64,000 nucleotides of DNA from JBNAGF01 sp049801055. GTDB taxonomy: Bacteria; Pseudomonadota; Alphaproteobacteria; Rhodobacterales; Rhodobacteraceae. A program made the translations under genes and the position numbers. The stretch covers positions 186,001-250,000 of the forward strand of contig NZ_JBNAGF010000005.1 in NCBI RefSeq assembly GCF_049801055.1, in the 5' to 3' direction. The notes beneath the pieces are model-generated. The model made no database searches, was not told where the DNA came from, and saw only the letters and a list, made by a program, of their open reading frames with translations. Numbering within the stretch: the stretch's first letter is position 1; every line of letters begins with the position of its first letter. Shown piece after piece: positions 1-9,085 of the stretch.

Positions 1-30
1 ATTCCGGTCGGGCTGATCGTGAATTCCTGA
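1..30 (+). CDS. 3' end of an upstream coding sequence (partial)
   Basis: Frame 1 reads nine codons and then a TGA stop at 28-30, just before the ribosome binding site of the carboxylase gene. The close spacing suggests the last codons of an upstream gene in the same operon. Too short to assign a product. Confidence 0.4.
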   Translation: MPVGLIVNS

Positions 31-42
31 GGAGGAAATTGG

Positions 43-1662
43 ATGGGATTTGTCAGTCAGGTTGTCCGGGACAGCGAGAGTTTCGCAAAGAACCGCGCCG
101 ATATGCTGGCGCTCGTTGACGAACTCAGACACCTTGAAGCCCGCCCCGTCGAACTGAGCGAGAAACGCCGCGAGCGGATGGAGGCGCGCGGTCAGATCAC
201 CCCGCGCGAACGGCTTGCGCGCCTGCTCGATCCGGGGATGCCGTTCCTTCAGTTGCACAGTCTGGCCGGTTATCTGGTTGACAGCCCAAACCCGGAGAAA
301 TCAGTGCCGGGTGCGGCGGTGATCGCCGGGATCGGATTTGTCTCGGGTGTGCGCTGTGTGGTTGTGGTCGATGACAGCGGTATCAAGGCGGGCGCTATGG
401 TCGAGATGACCGGCGCGGCCTTTCTCAGCGCGCAGGACCTGGCGTTGCGGCACAAGCTTCCGTTTCTGCATCTTGTGGAAAGTGCCGGTGCGAACCTGAT
501 GGAATATAAGGTCGAGCTTTGGGCCAATGGCGGCAGGCTGTTTCGCAATCTGGCGCGACTCTCGGCGGCAGGGATCCCGAATATTGCTGTGCTGCATGGC
601 CCCTCCACCGCTGGCGGGGCCTACATGCCGGGACTCGCAGACTATGTCGTGGGCGTGAAAAAGAACGGTATGGCTGCCTTGGCCGGTGCGGCGCTGGTGC
701 ATGCCGCCACCGGTGAAAGGGCTGATGACCGGGAACTGGGCGGATCCGAGATGCATGCCTCGGTTTCCGGGTTGGTGGAGTACCTGGTCGAAGACGACGC
801 GCACGGCGTCGAGATGGCCCGCGACGTGCTTGCCCGGCTCGACTGGAACAAGCGGCTGCCAATCCGCAAAGTGGCCGCGTTCGATGAGCCGCGCCTCGCG
901 GTCGATGATATCGCTGGTGTTGTGCCCACCGACTACCGGGTTCCGTACGATGTTCGTGAAGTCGTGGCGCGAATTGTCGATGGCTCCGAGTTCGAAGATT
1001 TCAAACCGCGCTACGGCGTTTCGACCGTTTGCCTGCAGGCGACGATCAACGGCATCGCTGTTGGCATCATAGGCAACAATGGTCCCATCGACCCGGCCGG
1101 AGCCACCAAGGCGGCGCAATTCATTCAATTGTGCGGGCAGGCGGATGCGCCGCTGATCTTTCTTAACAACACCACCGGTTTCATGGTCGGAACCGCATAT
1201 GAACATGCCGGGATGATCAAGCACGGAGCAAAGATGATCCAGGCTGTTACTTCGGTCGATGTGCCACGGATCACGCTCTACATCGGCGCAAGTTTCGGGG
1301 CTGGAAACTACGGCATGAGCGGCTTTGCCTACGAGCCGGATTTCCTGTTCGCCTGGCCCAACGCGACCACCGGCGTCATGGGTGGTGAGCAGGCTGCGGG
1401 TACGATGGAGATGGTCGCCCGCGTTGGTGCCAAACGGAAGGGTGAGCCGGTTGACGAGGAGCGCCTTGCCCAGCAGAGCAAGCTCATCGCGACGCATTTT
1501 GACCGGCAGGCGGGGGCGTTCTACACCTCGGGTCGATGCCTTGACCATGGGGTCATCGACCCCCGCGATACGCGCCGCGTGCTCGGTTTCTGTCTGGAAA
1601 CAGCGTTAGAGGGTCGCGCAAGATCGGCAATACCCGGCACTTACGGCGTGGCGAGGTTCTGA
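43..1662 (+). CDS. Acyl-CoA carboxylase, carboxyltransferase (beta) subunit
   Basis: Carboxyltransferase subunit of a biotin-dependent acyl-CoA carboxylase; with the biotin subunit encoded at 2459 it would carboxylate a short or branched enoyl-CoA. The 539-residue length fits methylcrotonyl-CoA and geranyl-CoA carboxylase beta chains (known AtuC and LiuB proteins are about this size). The N-terminal half has the crotonase-fold carboxyltransferase pattern with GGAYMPGLADY near residue 190, and the C-terminal half has GFMVGTAYEHAG and ASFGAGNYGMSG, both typical of the family. A strong ribosome binding site (GGAGGAAA at 31-38) fixes the start. The stop overlaps the next start by one base. Family is clear; substrate (methylcrotonyl, geranyl or other) is not decided by sequence alone. 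Confidence 0.93.
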   Translation: MGFVSQVVRDSESFAKNRADMLALVDELRHLEARPVELSEKRRERMEARGQITPRERLARLLDPGMPFLQLHSLAGYLVDSPNPEKSVPGAAVIAGIGFVSGVRCVVVVDDSGIKAGAMVEMTGAAFLSAQDLALRHKLPFLHLVESAGANLMEYKVELWANGGRLFRNLARLSAAGIPNIAVLHGPSTAGGAYMPGLADYVVGVKKNGMAALAGAALVHAATGERADDRELGGSEMHASVSGLVEYLVEDDAHGVEMARDVLARLDWNKRLPIRKVAAFDEPRLAVDDIAGVVPTDYRVPYDVREVVARIVDGSEFEDFKPRYGVSTVCLQATINGIAVGIIGNNGPIDPAGATKAAQFIQLCGQADAPLIFLNNTTGFMVGTAYEHAGMIKHGAKMIQAVTSVDVPRITLYIGASFGAGNYGMSGFAYEPDFLFAWPNATTGVMGGEQAAGTMEMVARVGAKRKGEPVDEERLAQQSKLIATHFDRQAGAFYTSGRCLDHGVIDPRDTRRVLGFCLETALEGRARSAIPGTYGVARF

Positions 1663-2459
1663 TGCTTCCGGTTTCGGATCAGTTGCACCTCGATCATAAC
1701 GGAGATTGGCTGACCGCCTGGTTCAATACACCCGAGCGTCGCAACCCGCTGACGGCCGAGCGCGTCGAGGCATTGATTGCCTTGTGCGTTGCTCTTCAGA
1801 ACAGCGACATGCGCGGGGTAATCTTCCGCGGGCAGGGCGGCATCTTTTGCGCCGGCGGTGATCTGAAGGCCTTTCAGGGGCTGCTTCAGGGAACCGTAAC
1901 CAAGGATGAGGTGATCGGTCTCAGTCTGAGGGCCGCCGATCTATTCGACGCTGTATCGGGGCTGCCGCAATTCACCGTTATGGCCGTTGAGGGGGCAGCG
2001 ATGGCCGGTGGGTTCGGGCTGGCCTGCTGTGGTGACTACGTGGTTGCCGAAGACGACGCCCGGTTCGGGATCAGCGAGGTGCGAATTGGAGTGACGCCGG
2101 CGCAGATTGCTCCGTTCGTGCTGGCGCGATTGGGCGCGCGCCACGGACGCAGGATGATGCTGATGGGCGACACGGTTTCAGGTGAGGGGGCTTGCAGCGT
2201 CGGACTGGTGGATCAGTTGGTCCCGCCGGGTGACATGAATGATGCCCTTGTCGGGTTGCGTCGGCAAATGGCCGGCATTGCTCCGGGCGCGCTTGCCGCG
2301 CTCAAGCGTCAGATCGCCACGATTCCGAACCAAACGCGCAAGGAGCAGCGGAAGACAGCGGCCGAATGTTTCGCGGACGCGATGCTGTCCAATGAAGCCC
2401 GCGAGGGCATTGCGGCATTTCTTGATAAACGCAAACCCCAATGGGCGGAGAGTGAGTGA
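1662..2459 (+). CDS. Enoyl-CoA hydratase/isomerase family protein
   Basis: Crotonase-fold protein of 265 residues that should hydrate the unsaturated acyl-CoA made or used by the carboxylase. The oxyanion-hole region IFCAGGDLKAF lies near residue 65 and the second conserved block EGAAMAGGFGLA near residue 110, followed by an acidic helix typical of hydratases. It lies between the two carboxylase subunits and overlaps both neighbours by one base (TGATG junctions), so translation is probably coupled. In position it corresponds to AtuE or LiuC, the hydratases of the terpene and leucine pathways. The family is certain; the exact substrate is inferred from context. Confidence 0.9.
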   Translation: MLPVSDQLHLDHNGDWLTAWFNTPERRNPLTAERVEALIALCVALQNSDMRGVIFRGQGGIFCAGGDLKAFQGLLQGTVTKDEVIGLSLRAADLFDAVSGLPQFTVMAVEGAAMAGGFGLACCGDYVVAEDDARFGISEVRIGVTPAQIAPFVLARLGARHGRRMMLMGDTVSGEGACSVGLVDQLVPPGDMNDALVGLRRQMAGIAPGALAALKRQIATIPNQTRKEQRKTAAECFADAMLSNEAREGIAAFLDKRKPQWAESE

Positions 2460-4429
2460 TGGCTTTCGACACGATACTGGTAGCCAATCGCGGTGAGATC
2501 GCTGCACGTGTGATCCGCACGGCGCAGGAGCTCGGATTGCGCACCGTGGCCGTATACACCAATGCGGACGCCCATGCCCCACATGTGCAAATGGCAGACG
2601 AAGCCGTGCTGATCGGAGAGGGTCCGGTTTCCGAGAGTTATCTCAACCCTGACCGCATTTTGGACGTCGCGCGTGATACCGGGGCGGGTGCGATCCACCC
2701 GGGCTACGGCTTTCTATCCGAGAACGCTGAATTTGCCGAAGCAGTCCAAGCTGCCGGTATGGTCTTCATTGGTCCAACCGCCGATGCGATCAGGATTATG
2801 GGCAATAAGGCCGAAGCCAAGAGGCTGATGATCTCCGTCGGTGTACCTTGCGTGCCCGGCTACGAAGGGGCCGATCAATCTGACGCGGCGCTGGGTCAGG
2901 CCGCGGCAGAAATAGGTTTTCCGATCATGGTCAAGGCCGCCGCAGGCGGAGGCGGCCGGGGCATGCGACTTGTATTCACTGCTGCAGAGCTTCCGAATGC
3001 GTTGGCTTTGGCCCGATCCGAGGCGGAAAATGCCTTTGGGTCTGGGGAGTTAATCCTTGAGAAAGCGATCATCGAACCCCGGCACGTAGAGTTTCAGATC
3101 TTTGCTGATTGTCATGGATATACCGTCCATCTCGGAGAAAGGGACTGCTCGGTTCAGCGACGTCATCAGAAGGTCGTTGAAGAAGCTCCTTGCCCGGTAA
3201 TGGCCGAAGATCTTCGGGCCCGCATGGGAGCCGCCGCAGTCAATGCAGCGCAGGCCGTGAATTATCACGGTGCGGGAACGGTTGAATTCCTGCTGGATGC
3301 CTCCGGCGACTATTATTTCCTTGAAATGAATACGCGGCTTCAGGTCGAGCATCCGGTCACCGAAATGGTCACGGGACAGGATCTGGTCGCGCTGCAGATC
3401 ATGGTTGCTCAGGGAGCTCCGCTCCCCATTTCGCAAGATGAGGTCAGGATCGAGGGCCACGCGATCGAAGTGCGGCTCTATGCCGAAGACCCGTCAAATT
3501 CCTATCTGCCGGCAACTGGCAGGGTGGACCTTTGGCATCCCGCTCGCGGGCAGGGTGTTCGGGTGGATGCGGGGATCTGCGAAGGTCAGGAGGTTTCTCC
3601 GTTCTATGACCCGATGCTGGCCAAGATCATTGCCCATGGCTCGACGCGCGAGGCCGCGCGGTCACGGTTGGTCAAGGCGGTGAAAAACACCGTTCTTTTG
3701 GGAATGACCACAAACACGGCTTTTCTGGCGGATGTCCTTGAACAGCCCGAGTTTGCCGCAGCCGAAGCGACGACCGGGTTACTTGAGCGATCTTACCCGG
3801 ACGGTTTCCCCCATGAGGCGCCAGCGCGGGAACATGTCGCGCTGGCGCTTGCGATCTTGATGCAGGATGAACGGGAGCGGGCGCTTTCCCGGGCTGGGTT
3901 TGTATCCCAGGATCAGCTCAACTGGTCCAGCGCCCGGGTTCTGCCACGCAGGGTCAACCTTGTGACCGGCGAAACGGAATTTGCGGCTGCCGTGTCGGCG
4001 ACCTGCTCGGGATGGCTGGTTCAGATCGGCGAAGACATGTTCGACATTTGGCTTACGGGTGAGATGCCGCACCTCACCGCCCGTATCAACGGCGCACGGC
4101 ACAGGGCCGTAGCGCAGGTGTCAGGTGACGAGGTGAAATTTGCCATAGGCGCAGAACGGCTGGCAGTGCGCCGGTTGCGCGCCGGGGTGCAGGAGGACTC
4201 AAGTGAAAACAGCGGGAACGTGACGGCGCCGATGCCCGGTCTGGTTCTGGAGATGAAAGTTGAGCCGGGCGACAGCGTTGCCAGCGGAGATGTCCTCGCC
4301 GTGCTGGAGGCAATGAAGATGCAGCACCAGATTGTGGCTACGGTGTCGGGCGTGGTGAGGGCGGCTCATGTCACCGTCGGACAGCAGCTTGCTGCCGGCG
4401 ACATGATGATTGAAATCGAAGAGGGGTGA
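2459..4429 (+). CDS. Acyl-CoA carboxylase, biotin carboxylase/biotin carrier (alpha) subunit
   Basis: A 656-residue protein combining an ATP-grasp biotin carboxylase and a C-terminal biotinyl domain. The N-terminus reads MAFDTILVANRGEIAARV, the classical biotin carboxylase opening. The glycine-rich ATP loop (AAGGGGRGMR) is near residue 160 and LQVEHPVTEMVTG near 290. The biotin attachment motif EAMKMQ has its lysine at about residue 620, some 36 residues from the end. ATG at 2459 is preferred to the in-frame GTG at 2456, because it starts the canonical sequence and overlaps the upstream stop as TGATG. Works with the beta subunit encoded at 43-1662. Methylcrotonyl-CoA, geranyl-CoA and related carboxylases all share this layout. 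Confidence 0.93.
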   Translation: MAFDTILVANRGEIAARVIRTAQELGLRTVAVYTNADAHAPHVQMADEAVLIGEGPVSESYLNPDRILDVARDTGAGAIHPGYGFLSENAEFAEAVQAAGMVFIGPTADAIRIMGNKAEAKRLMISVGVPCVPGYEGADQSDAALGQAAAEIGFPIMVKAAAGGGGRGMRLVFTAAELPNALALARSEAENAFGSGELILEKAIIEPRHVEFQIFADCHGYTVHLGERDCSVQRRHQKVVEEAPCPVMAEDLRARMGAAAVNAAQAVNYHGAGTVEFLLDASGDYYFLEMNTRLQVEHPVTEMVTGQDLVALQIMVAQGAPLPISQDEVRIEGHAIEVRLYAEDPSNSYLPATGRVDLWHPARGQGVRVDAGICEGQEVSPFYDPMLAKIIAHGSTREAARSRLVKAVKNTVLLGMTTNTAFLADVLEQPEFAAAEATTGLLERSYPDGFPHEAPAREHVALALAILMQDERERALSRAGFVSQDQLNWSSARVLPRRVNLVTGETEFAAAVSATCSGWLVQIGEDMFDIWLTGEMPHLTARINGARHRAVAQVSGDEVKFAIGAERLAVRRLRAGVQEDSSENSGNVTAPMPGLVLEMKVEPGDSVASGDVLAVLEAMKMQHQIVATVSGVVRAAHVTVGQQLAAGDMMIEIEEG

Positions 4430-4432
4430 GAC

Positions 4433-5563
4433 ATGAACTCTGAACTATGCCGCCAGTTGGGTATCGAGTTCCCCTTGTTTGCCTTCAGTCATTGCCGCGA
4501 TGTCGTTGCTGCGGTCAGCCGCGCAGGTGGCATGGGGGTTTTCGGGGCGGTGATGTATACGCCCGAGCAGCTCAGAACCGAGCTGGAATGGATTGATGCG
4601 CAATGCGACGGGAAGCCCTATGGGGTGGACCTGATCGTGCCGACATCGATTCAGCGACAGGGCGAGGGTCCGTCGGACGAACAGTTGCTCGGTGGGTTGC
4701 CCGCGGAGCATCTGAAGTTCGCCGAAACCGTGCTTGCGCAGCAGGGGATCGCGTCGGACGACCTGGACGAGCGGCGCAAGGCGATGCTGCATTTCTCGCG
4801 CAATCTCAACAGCGGCGGCGCGCAGGAAATGCTGGACGTGGCCTTTTCCTTCCCGATCCGTCTGATCGCGAATGCGCTGGGCACACCGCCAAAAATCATG
4901 CTTGACCGTGCGCGTGAAGCTGGCGTTCCGGTGGCGGCATTGGTGGGCTCGAAAAAGCATGCCGAGCGGCAGGTTGCGGCAGGCGTCGACATTCTGGTCG
5001 CGGCTGGCGGCGAGGCCGGGGGACATTGCGGCGAGATCTCTACCTTGGTTCTGGTGCCCGAGGTGGTTTCTATCGCTGGTAATACACCGGTTCTCGCCGC
5101 AGGTGGCATCGTCACCGGCCGGCAAATGGCAGCGGCGATGGCGATGGGGGCGGCCGGGGCGTGGTGCGGCTCTGTCTGGCTGACCACCGCCGAGGGAGAA
5201 CCCGGGGAGGTAATCAAACGGAAAATGTTGGAGGCCTCATCCGCCGATACGGTGAGGTCGCGGTCGCGCACCGGAAAGACCTCGCGCCAGTTGCGGTCGG
5301 TGTGGACCGAAGCCTGGGACGAGCAGGGGCCAAACCCGTTGCCGATGCCGTTTCAGACTCTGATTTCGGAACCGGCGCTGGGCAAGATCGAAAAATTGGC
5401 CGAGAGCGGCCACGATGGCGCGGCGGATCTGGCGACCTATTGGGTCGGGCAGGGGGTTGGTCTGATGAACCAGATGACATCGGCCGGTGCCGTGGTTCAG
5501 GAATTCAAACAGGATTATCTGGAGGCCGCCGAGCGGCTGATGGCGACATTGGAGGGGCCGTAA
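4433..5563 (+). CDS. Nitronate monooxygenase family flavoprotein (NPD/2-nitropropane dioxygenase-like)
   Basis: FMN-dependent TIM-barrel protein of 376 residues in the nitronate monooxygenase / 2-nitropropane dioxygenase superfamily. The opening with SRAGGMGVFGAV near residue 30, the AAGGEAGGHCGE segment near 190 and LAAGGIVTGRQMAAAMAMGA near 220 are the expected FMN phosphate and flavin contacts. It follows the biotin subunit by three bases and overlaps the next gene (TAATG). Members in acyl-CoA catabolism operons need not act on nitronates; some act on enoyl-CoA-like or other small substrates, so the reaction here is unknown. Superfamily assignment is firm. Confidence 0.85.
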   Translation: MNSELCRQLGIEFPLFAFSHCRDVVAAVSRAGGMGVFGAVMYTPEQLRTELEWIDAQCDGKPYGVDLIVPTSIQRQGEGPSDEQLLGGLPAEHLKFAETVLAQQGIASDDLDERRKAMLHFSRNLNSGGAQEMLDVAFSFPIRLIANALGTPPKIMLDRAREAGVPVAALVGSKKHAERQVAAGVDILVAAGGEAGGHCGEISTLVLVPEVVSIAGNTPVLAAGGIVTGRQMAAAMAMGAAGAWCGSVWLTTAEGEPGEVIKRKMLEASSADTVRSRSRTGKTSRQLRSVWTEAWDEQGPNPLPMPFQTLISEPALGKIEKLAESGHDGAADLATYWVGQGVGLMNQMTSAGAVVQEFKQDYLEAAERLMATLEGP

Positions 5564-6354
5564 TGGAACAGGCGAGGGATTTCTTTGAAGAAAGCGAGGC
5601 GCTGCACGCGGTTTTGACAAATGTCCACGGCGAACAATGGCAGACGGTGACACAGTTCAAAGGCTGGACCCTCGACGACGTGCTGGTGCACCTGCATTTC
5701 TGGAACGGCATGGCGGATTTGTCCCTGACCGACGAAGCGGCATTTCAGGAACGACTGGCGCGAACGTTTGCGGGTATTCAGAGCAAAGGCTTTCGCGTGA
5801 CCGAAAACGAAATGATCGCCGAACGGGGGGATGACCTGCGCGATGCATGGCGCGAGCTCTATTCTCATATCGGCAGTACTTGGGCTGAGCTCGATCCTAA
5901 GCAACGGGTAAAATGGGCGGGGCCGGAAATGTCGGTGCGCTCGTCGATCACGGCGCGGCAAATGGAGACTTGGGCACATGGCCAGGAGGTTTTCGACATT
6001 CTCGGCGTCAAGCGACAGGAGCATGACAGAATTCGAAACATCGTTGTTCTTGGCGTGAACACGTTCGGATGGGCCTACAAAGTGCACGGAAAGGAACCGC
6101 CCGAGAGCATGCCGCGTCTTGAACTGACCGCGCCCTCGGGGACCCTTTGGGAGTTCGGCGACCCCGGTGCGGATCTGATCCGGGGATCGGCAGTGGAATT
6201 TGCACAGGTTGTGACGCAAACCAGAAACGTTGGGGATACCTCGCTCGATGTATCTGGGGTTGTTGCAGTCGAATGGATGTCGATTGCGCAGTGCTTTGCG
6301 GGAGGGCCGGAAACTCCGCCGGTCAAAGGGCTGCGCCACCGCGTTGAGGTGTGA
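5563..6354 (+). CDS. TIGR03084-like metal-binding protein (DinB / maleylpyruvate isomerase fold)
   Basis: A 263-residue protein starting at an ATG that overlaps the upstream TAA (TAATG). The N-terminal part resembles DinB/mycothiol-dependent maleylpyruvate isomerase folds. Candidate metal histidines are in WTLDDVLVHLHFWN near residue 40 and in RQMETWAHGQEVFD near residue 135; such helices usually bind one divalent metal. As I recall, TIGR03084 proteins often sit with acyl-CoA carboxylase and AtuA-type genes, which matches the present neighbourhood. No biochemical role is established to my knowledge. The reading frame is open further upstream, but that stretch only overlaps the flavoprotein gene. 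Confidence 0.75.
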   Translation: MEQARDFFEESEALHAVLTNVHGEQWQTVTQFKGWTLDDVLVHLHFWNGMADLSLTDEAAFQERLARTFAGIQSKGFRVTENEMIAERGDDLRDAWRELYSHIGSTWAELDPKQRVKWAGPEMSVRSSITARQMETWAHGQEVFDILGVKRQEHDRIRNIVVLGVNTFGWAYKVHGKEPPESMPRLELTAPSGTLWEFGDPGADLIRGSAVEFAQVVTQTRNVGDTSLDVSGVVAVEWMSIAQCFAGGPETPPVKGLRHRVEV

Positions 6355-6491
6355 CTTCAGTTAGGCGGTGCGTGCAGTGGAGAGGCTAATGGACGTTGCG
6401 TTTGCGCCGCTGAGACGCGGCGTCACCCGCATTGGCGGGAATCGAAGCTACGGATAGCCTGCGCCCAACCCCAGAATCCGAGGAGCGAGTC

Positions 6492-7649
6492 ATGACTCTT
6501 TTTTCCAGCGCAGCAAGTTGGGTGACCGACGAGCACAAGATGTTCTCCGAGATGGCAGGCCGCTTTCTCGACGATGAACTGGTCCCGAATATCGAAACAT
6601 GGATCGACAATGGAGTTGTTGATCGCGGTTTCTGGAACAAGGCCGGCGAAACCGGGCTGATGGCCGGGGCGATCTCCGAGGAATATGGCGGCGTTGGCGG
6701 CGGCATGGGTTTTGACGCGGTCACCATCTATGAGCAGACCTCGCGAGGGGACGCGGGATGGGGCTATGGCATCCAGTCGATCGTGACCCACTATATCACG
6801 GCCTATGGCAGCGAGGACCAGAAGGCGAAATGGCTGCCCAAGCTGGCGTCGGGCGAGATGGTTGGTGCCATCGCCATGACCGAACCGGGCACTGGGTCAG
6901 ACCTGCAATCGGTGCGCACCACTGCCGAGAAAGACGGCAATTCCTATCGGATCAACGGTTCCAAGATCTTTATCACCAACGGTCAGACTGCCGATCTGGT
7001 GATCGTGGTGGCCAAGACCGACAAGAGCGAGGGCGCACGCGGCGTCTCGCTGATTGCAGTCGAGACCGAAGGGGCGGAAGGATTCCGCCGCGGACGCAAC
7101 CTCAAGAAACTGGGGATGAAGGCCAACGACACCGCCGAGCTGTTCTTCGAAGACGTAAAGGTCCCGATGACCAATCTCATTGGTCCGGAAGAAGGGCAGG
7201 GCTTCTACCAGTTAATGAAGCAACTGCCGTGGGAGCGTCTGACCATCGGTATCATGGCGCTGGGCGCGATTGACTTTGCCATCGCCGAAACCGTGAAATA
7301 CGTTCAGGAACGAAAGGCGTTCGGGCAACGGGTCATGGATTTCCAGAACACCCGGTTCAAGCTGGCGGAATGCAAGACCAAGGCCGAAGTGCTGCGCAGC
7401 TTTGTGAATGACTGCATCGCAAAACTGGAGAAGGGCGAACTGGACGCCTCGACTGCCTCGATGGTCAAATATTGGGGCTCAGAGGTGCAGAATGAAATCA
7501 TGCATGAGTGTCTGCAGCTGTTCGGCGGCTACGGTTTTATGATGGAATACCCGATCGCGCGGCTATATGCCGACGCCCGGGTGCAGATGATCTATGGCGG
7601 GACCAACGAGGTGATGAAGGAACTCATCGCCCGCTCGATGGATATCTAA
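6492..7649 (+). CDS. Acyl-CoA dehydrogenase
   Basis: FAD-dependent acyl-CoA dehydrogenase of 385 residues, which would form the alpha-beta double bond at the head of this pathway. The family signatures are present: GAIAMTEPGTGSDLQSVRT near residue 135, QVFGG-like LQLFGGYGFMMEYPIARLYAD near 340, and IYGGTNEVMKELIAR near 370, where the glutamate after GTN is the usual catalytic base position. Start chosen at 6492 because AGGAG lies at 6481-6485, although the frame is open upstream. It is separated from the preceding gene by 137 bases and may have its own promoter, but it fits the carboxylase pathway (the AtuD or LiuA role). Confidence 0.92.
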   Translation: MTLFSSAASWVTDEHKMFSEMAGRFLDDELVPNIETWIDNGVVDRGFWNKAGETGLMAGAISEEYGGVGGGMGFDAVTIYEQTSRGDAGWGYGIQSIVTHYITAYGSEDQKAKWLPKLASGEMVGAIAMTEPGTGSDLQSVRTTAEKDGNSYRINGSKIFITNGQTADLVIVVAKTDKSEGARGVSLIAVETEGAEGFRRGRNLKKLGMKANDTAELFFEDVKVPMTNLIGPEEGQGFYQLMKQLPWERLTIGIMALGAIDFAIAETVKYVQERKAFGQRVMDFQNTRFKLAECKTKAEVLRSFVNDCIAKLEKGELDASTASMVKYWGSEVQNEIMHECLQLFGGYGFMMEYPIARLYADARVQMIYGGTNEVMKELIARSMDI

Positions 7650-7700
7650 GCCTGCTGGCGGTGGTTCACGCCCGCCGCGATCGCGTTCGCAAAGGGATAA

Positions 7701-7727
7701 CAATGGTTCGGTCAGGCCGAACCATTG
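7701..7727. terminator. Hairpin terminator between convergent genes
   Basis: A perfect 11-bp inverted repeat (CAATGGTTCGG and CCGAACCATTG) with a 5-base loop follows the acyl-CoA dehydrogenase stop and precedes the 3' end of the opposing small gene. The T-tract is weak, so this is probably a bidirectional terminator or transcript stabiliser. Confidence 0.6.
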
Positions 7728-7743
7728 TCCGGTTTGCTTCCGG

Positions 7744-8009
7744 CTATTGAGACCACGTGAAATTGCCCGTTTTCTTGCCATTCATATCGTGAAATGTCCC
7801 TTTGCCCCCGGGGTTGAATAGATACACGACCCCGAAATCCTTGAACACGACTTGCAGGAAACGATTTTCGGGCTGTAGGGGCCGCCGTTCTTTGAATGCC
7901 AATCTGAATTCACGGTTACCCTTGAGCCTGCACTGATATCCTGCGCCATGGCGTGAGTTCCCAGAGTCAGGATGCAGACCGAAACAACACCCAGAAATCT
8001 CATCATCAA
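7744..8009 (-). pseudogene. Small exported protein, broken by a one-base frameshift
   Basis: The 5' part starts at 8009 with a good signal peptide (MMRFLGVVSVCILTLG, cleavage after AMA). In that frame the protein would end at 7782 with a serine/cysteine-rich tail. A sensible continuation lies in another frame: YQCRLKGNREFRLAF, then a hydrophobic, aromatic-rich stretch ending NGKKTGNFTWSQ and a TAG at 7744-7746. Joining the frames at the GAT/ATC around 7943 needs one extra base. The whole interval is 266 bases, one short of a multiple of three, as expected for a single deletion. The intact product would be about 88 residues, exported, of unknown function. Could also be an assembly error. Confidence 0.6.
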
Positions 8010-8092
8010 ATTCTCCTCTCCATTAATATCTCTGAAAAGATACTAAACGCGGCGAATTTTTGAACTCGCTTAGTCGCGGTCGGGATATCTGG

Positions 8093-8983
8093 TCACCCTG
8101 TTTGCACCTGCTGTGCCAGCCAGTTTCGGAAAGATAACAGCGGCGCCGAAATCGTTCGGTCTTGAGGCCAGACAAGGTAATAGCTGCCAAGGCTGACGGG
8201 CGGCCCCTGCCACGCGGGAACCAACCGGCCCTTCGCAGGCTCATCGGCGATCAGATAGCTTGGCAGCAATGCGACGCCCAGCCCGTGGATGGTTGCCTGC
8301 ATCATCGTGGAAAACTGGTCAAACAGCATTCCGCGTTTTCGAGGTGCGGCCTGATCCTGGGCAGCGAACCACTGCTCCCAAGCGTCTGGTCTGGTGTCGA
8401 GATGAAGGAGTGGAGCCGACAGAAACCAGCCTGCATCTGTTTCTGCGTCAGGGCGAAGATCTGGAGCGCAAACGGGCAGCACCTCTTCGCGCATGATGTG
8501 GAGGTAATTGACACCGGGCCAGTCCTGCTGACCAAAGTGGATCGCGGCATCGAAATGTTCCAGGGCAAAGTCGAATGGTGCCAGTCGGGTGTTGAGGTTG
8601 ATCGAAACTTCTGGGTGCGCCCGGGCAAAATCCTGTAGGCGTGGCGCAAGCCAGTGCATCCCGAAGGCAGGCAAAATCGACAAGTCCAGAGCACCGCCGG
8701 TCGGGTTGGCCTTGAGCTTGAGCGAGGCTTGCGTGAGTTGCTGCAGGGCGCTCCGGGCCTGAGCCACGTAGTCTTTTGCTGCGGGTGTAAGGGTCAACCG
8801 CATCTGCTGTCGCTGGATCAGATTGACACCCAACTGCTCTTCCATCGTTTTCAACTGTCTGCTGATGGCGCTTTGCGTAAGGGATAGCTCATCGGCCGCG
8901 GCAGTCGCGCTGCCCAACCGGTCAACGGCTTCGAGAGCCAAAAGCGAAGATATCGAGGGCAAAACCCGACGCGGCGCCATCAT
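8093..8983 (-). CDS. LysR family transcriptional regulator
   Basis: A 296-residue LysR-type regulator. The N-terminal winged helix-turn-helix contains ALEAVDRLGSATAAADELSL followed by TQSAISRQLKTMEEQLG, and the rest is the substrate-binding co-inducer domain. I chose the ATG pair around 8983 because AGGA lies a few bases upstream; an in-frame GTG at 9019 would add 12 residues. It is divergent from the aminotransferase operon at 9086, the usual arrangement for a LysR protein controlling its neighbour. The inducer is unknown, but a 2-oxo acid, amino acid or CoA-linked metabolite of the operon is a reasonable guess. Confidence 0.9.
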   Translation of the reverse strand: MMAPRRVLPSISSLLALEAVDRLGSATAAADELSLTQSAISRQLKTMEEQLGVNLIQRQQMRLTLTPAAKDYVAQARSALQQLTQASLKLKANPTGGALDLSILPAFGMHWLAPRLQDFARAHPEVSINLNTRLAPFDFALEHFDAAIHFGQQDWPGVNYLHIMREEVLPVCAPDLRPDAETDAGWFLSAPLLHLDTRPDAWEQWFAAQDQAAPRKRGMLFDQFSTMMQATIHGLGVALLPSYLIADEPAKGRLVPAWQGPPVSLGSYYLVWPQDRTISAPLLSFRNWLAQQVQTG

Positions 8984-9004
8984 ATGATTTTTCCTCATGC
9001 CTTG

Positions 9005-9019
9005 GTGATGATTTATCAC
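9005..9019. promoter_or_regulatory. Candidate LysR operator dyad
   Basis: GTGAT and ATCAC form a dyad separated by five bases in the intergenic stretch between the LysR gene and the aminotransferase gene. LysR proteins typically bind T-N11-A dyads in such divergent promoters. Seen as sequence; function inferred. Confidence 0.35.
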
Positions 9020-9085
9020 TGGCTTCTTTCGCGCTCCAGCGTGATTTGTACACTGACTGACCTCAGTGACGGAAAGATTTTCGAA

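Noticed and set aside
301..1548. Long minus-strand open frame antisense to the carboxylase beta gene
   Set aside because: It mirrors a certain gene; its product is rich in histidine, arginine and proline with no domain, as expected for antisense of GC-rich coding sequence.
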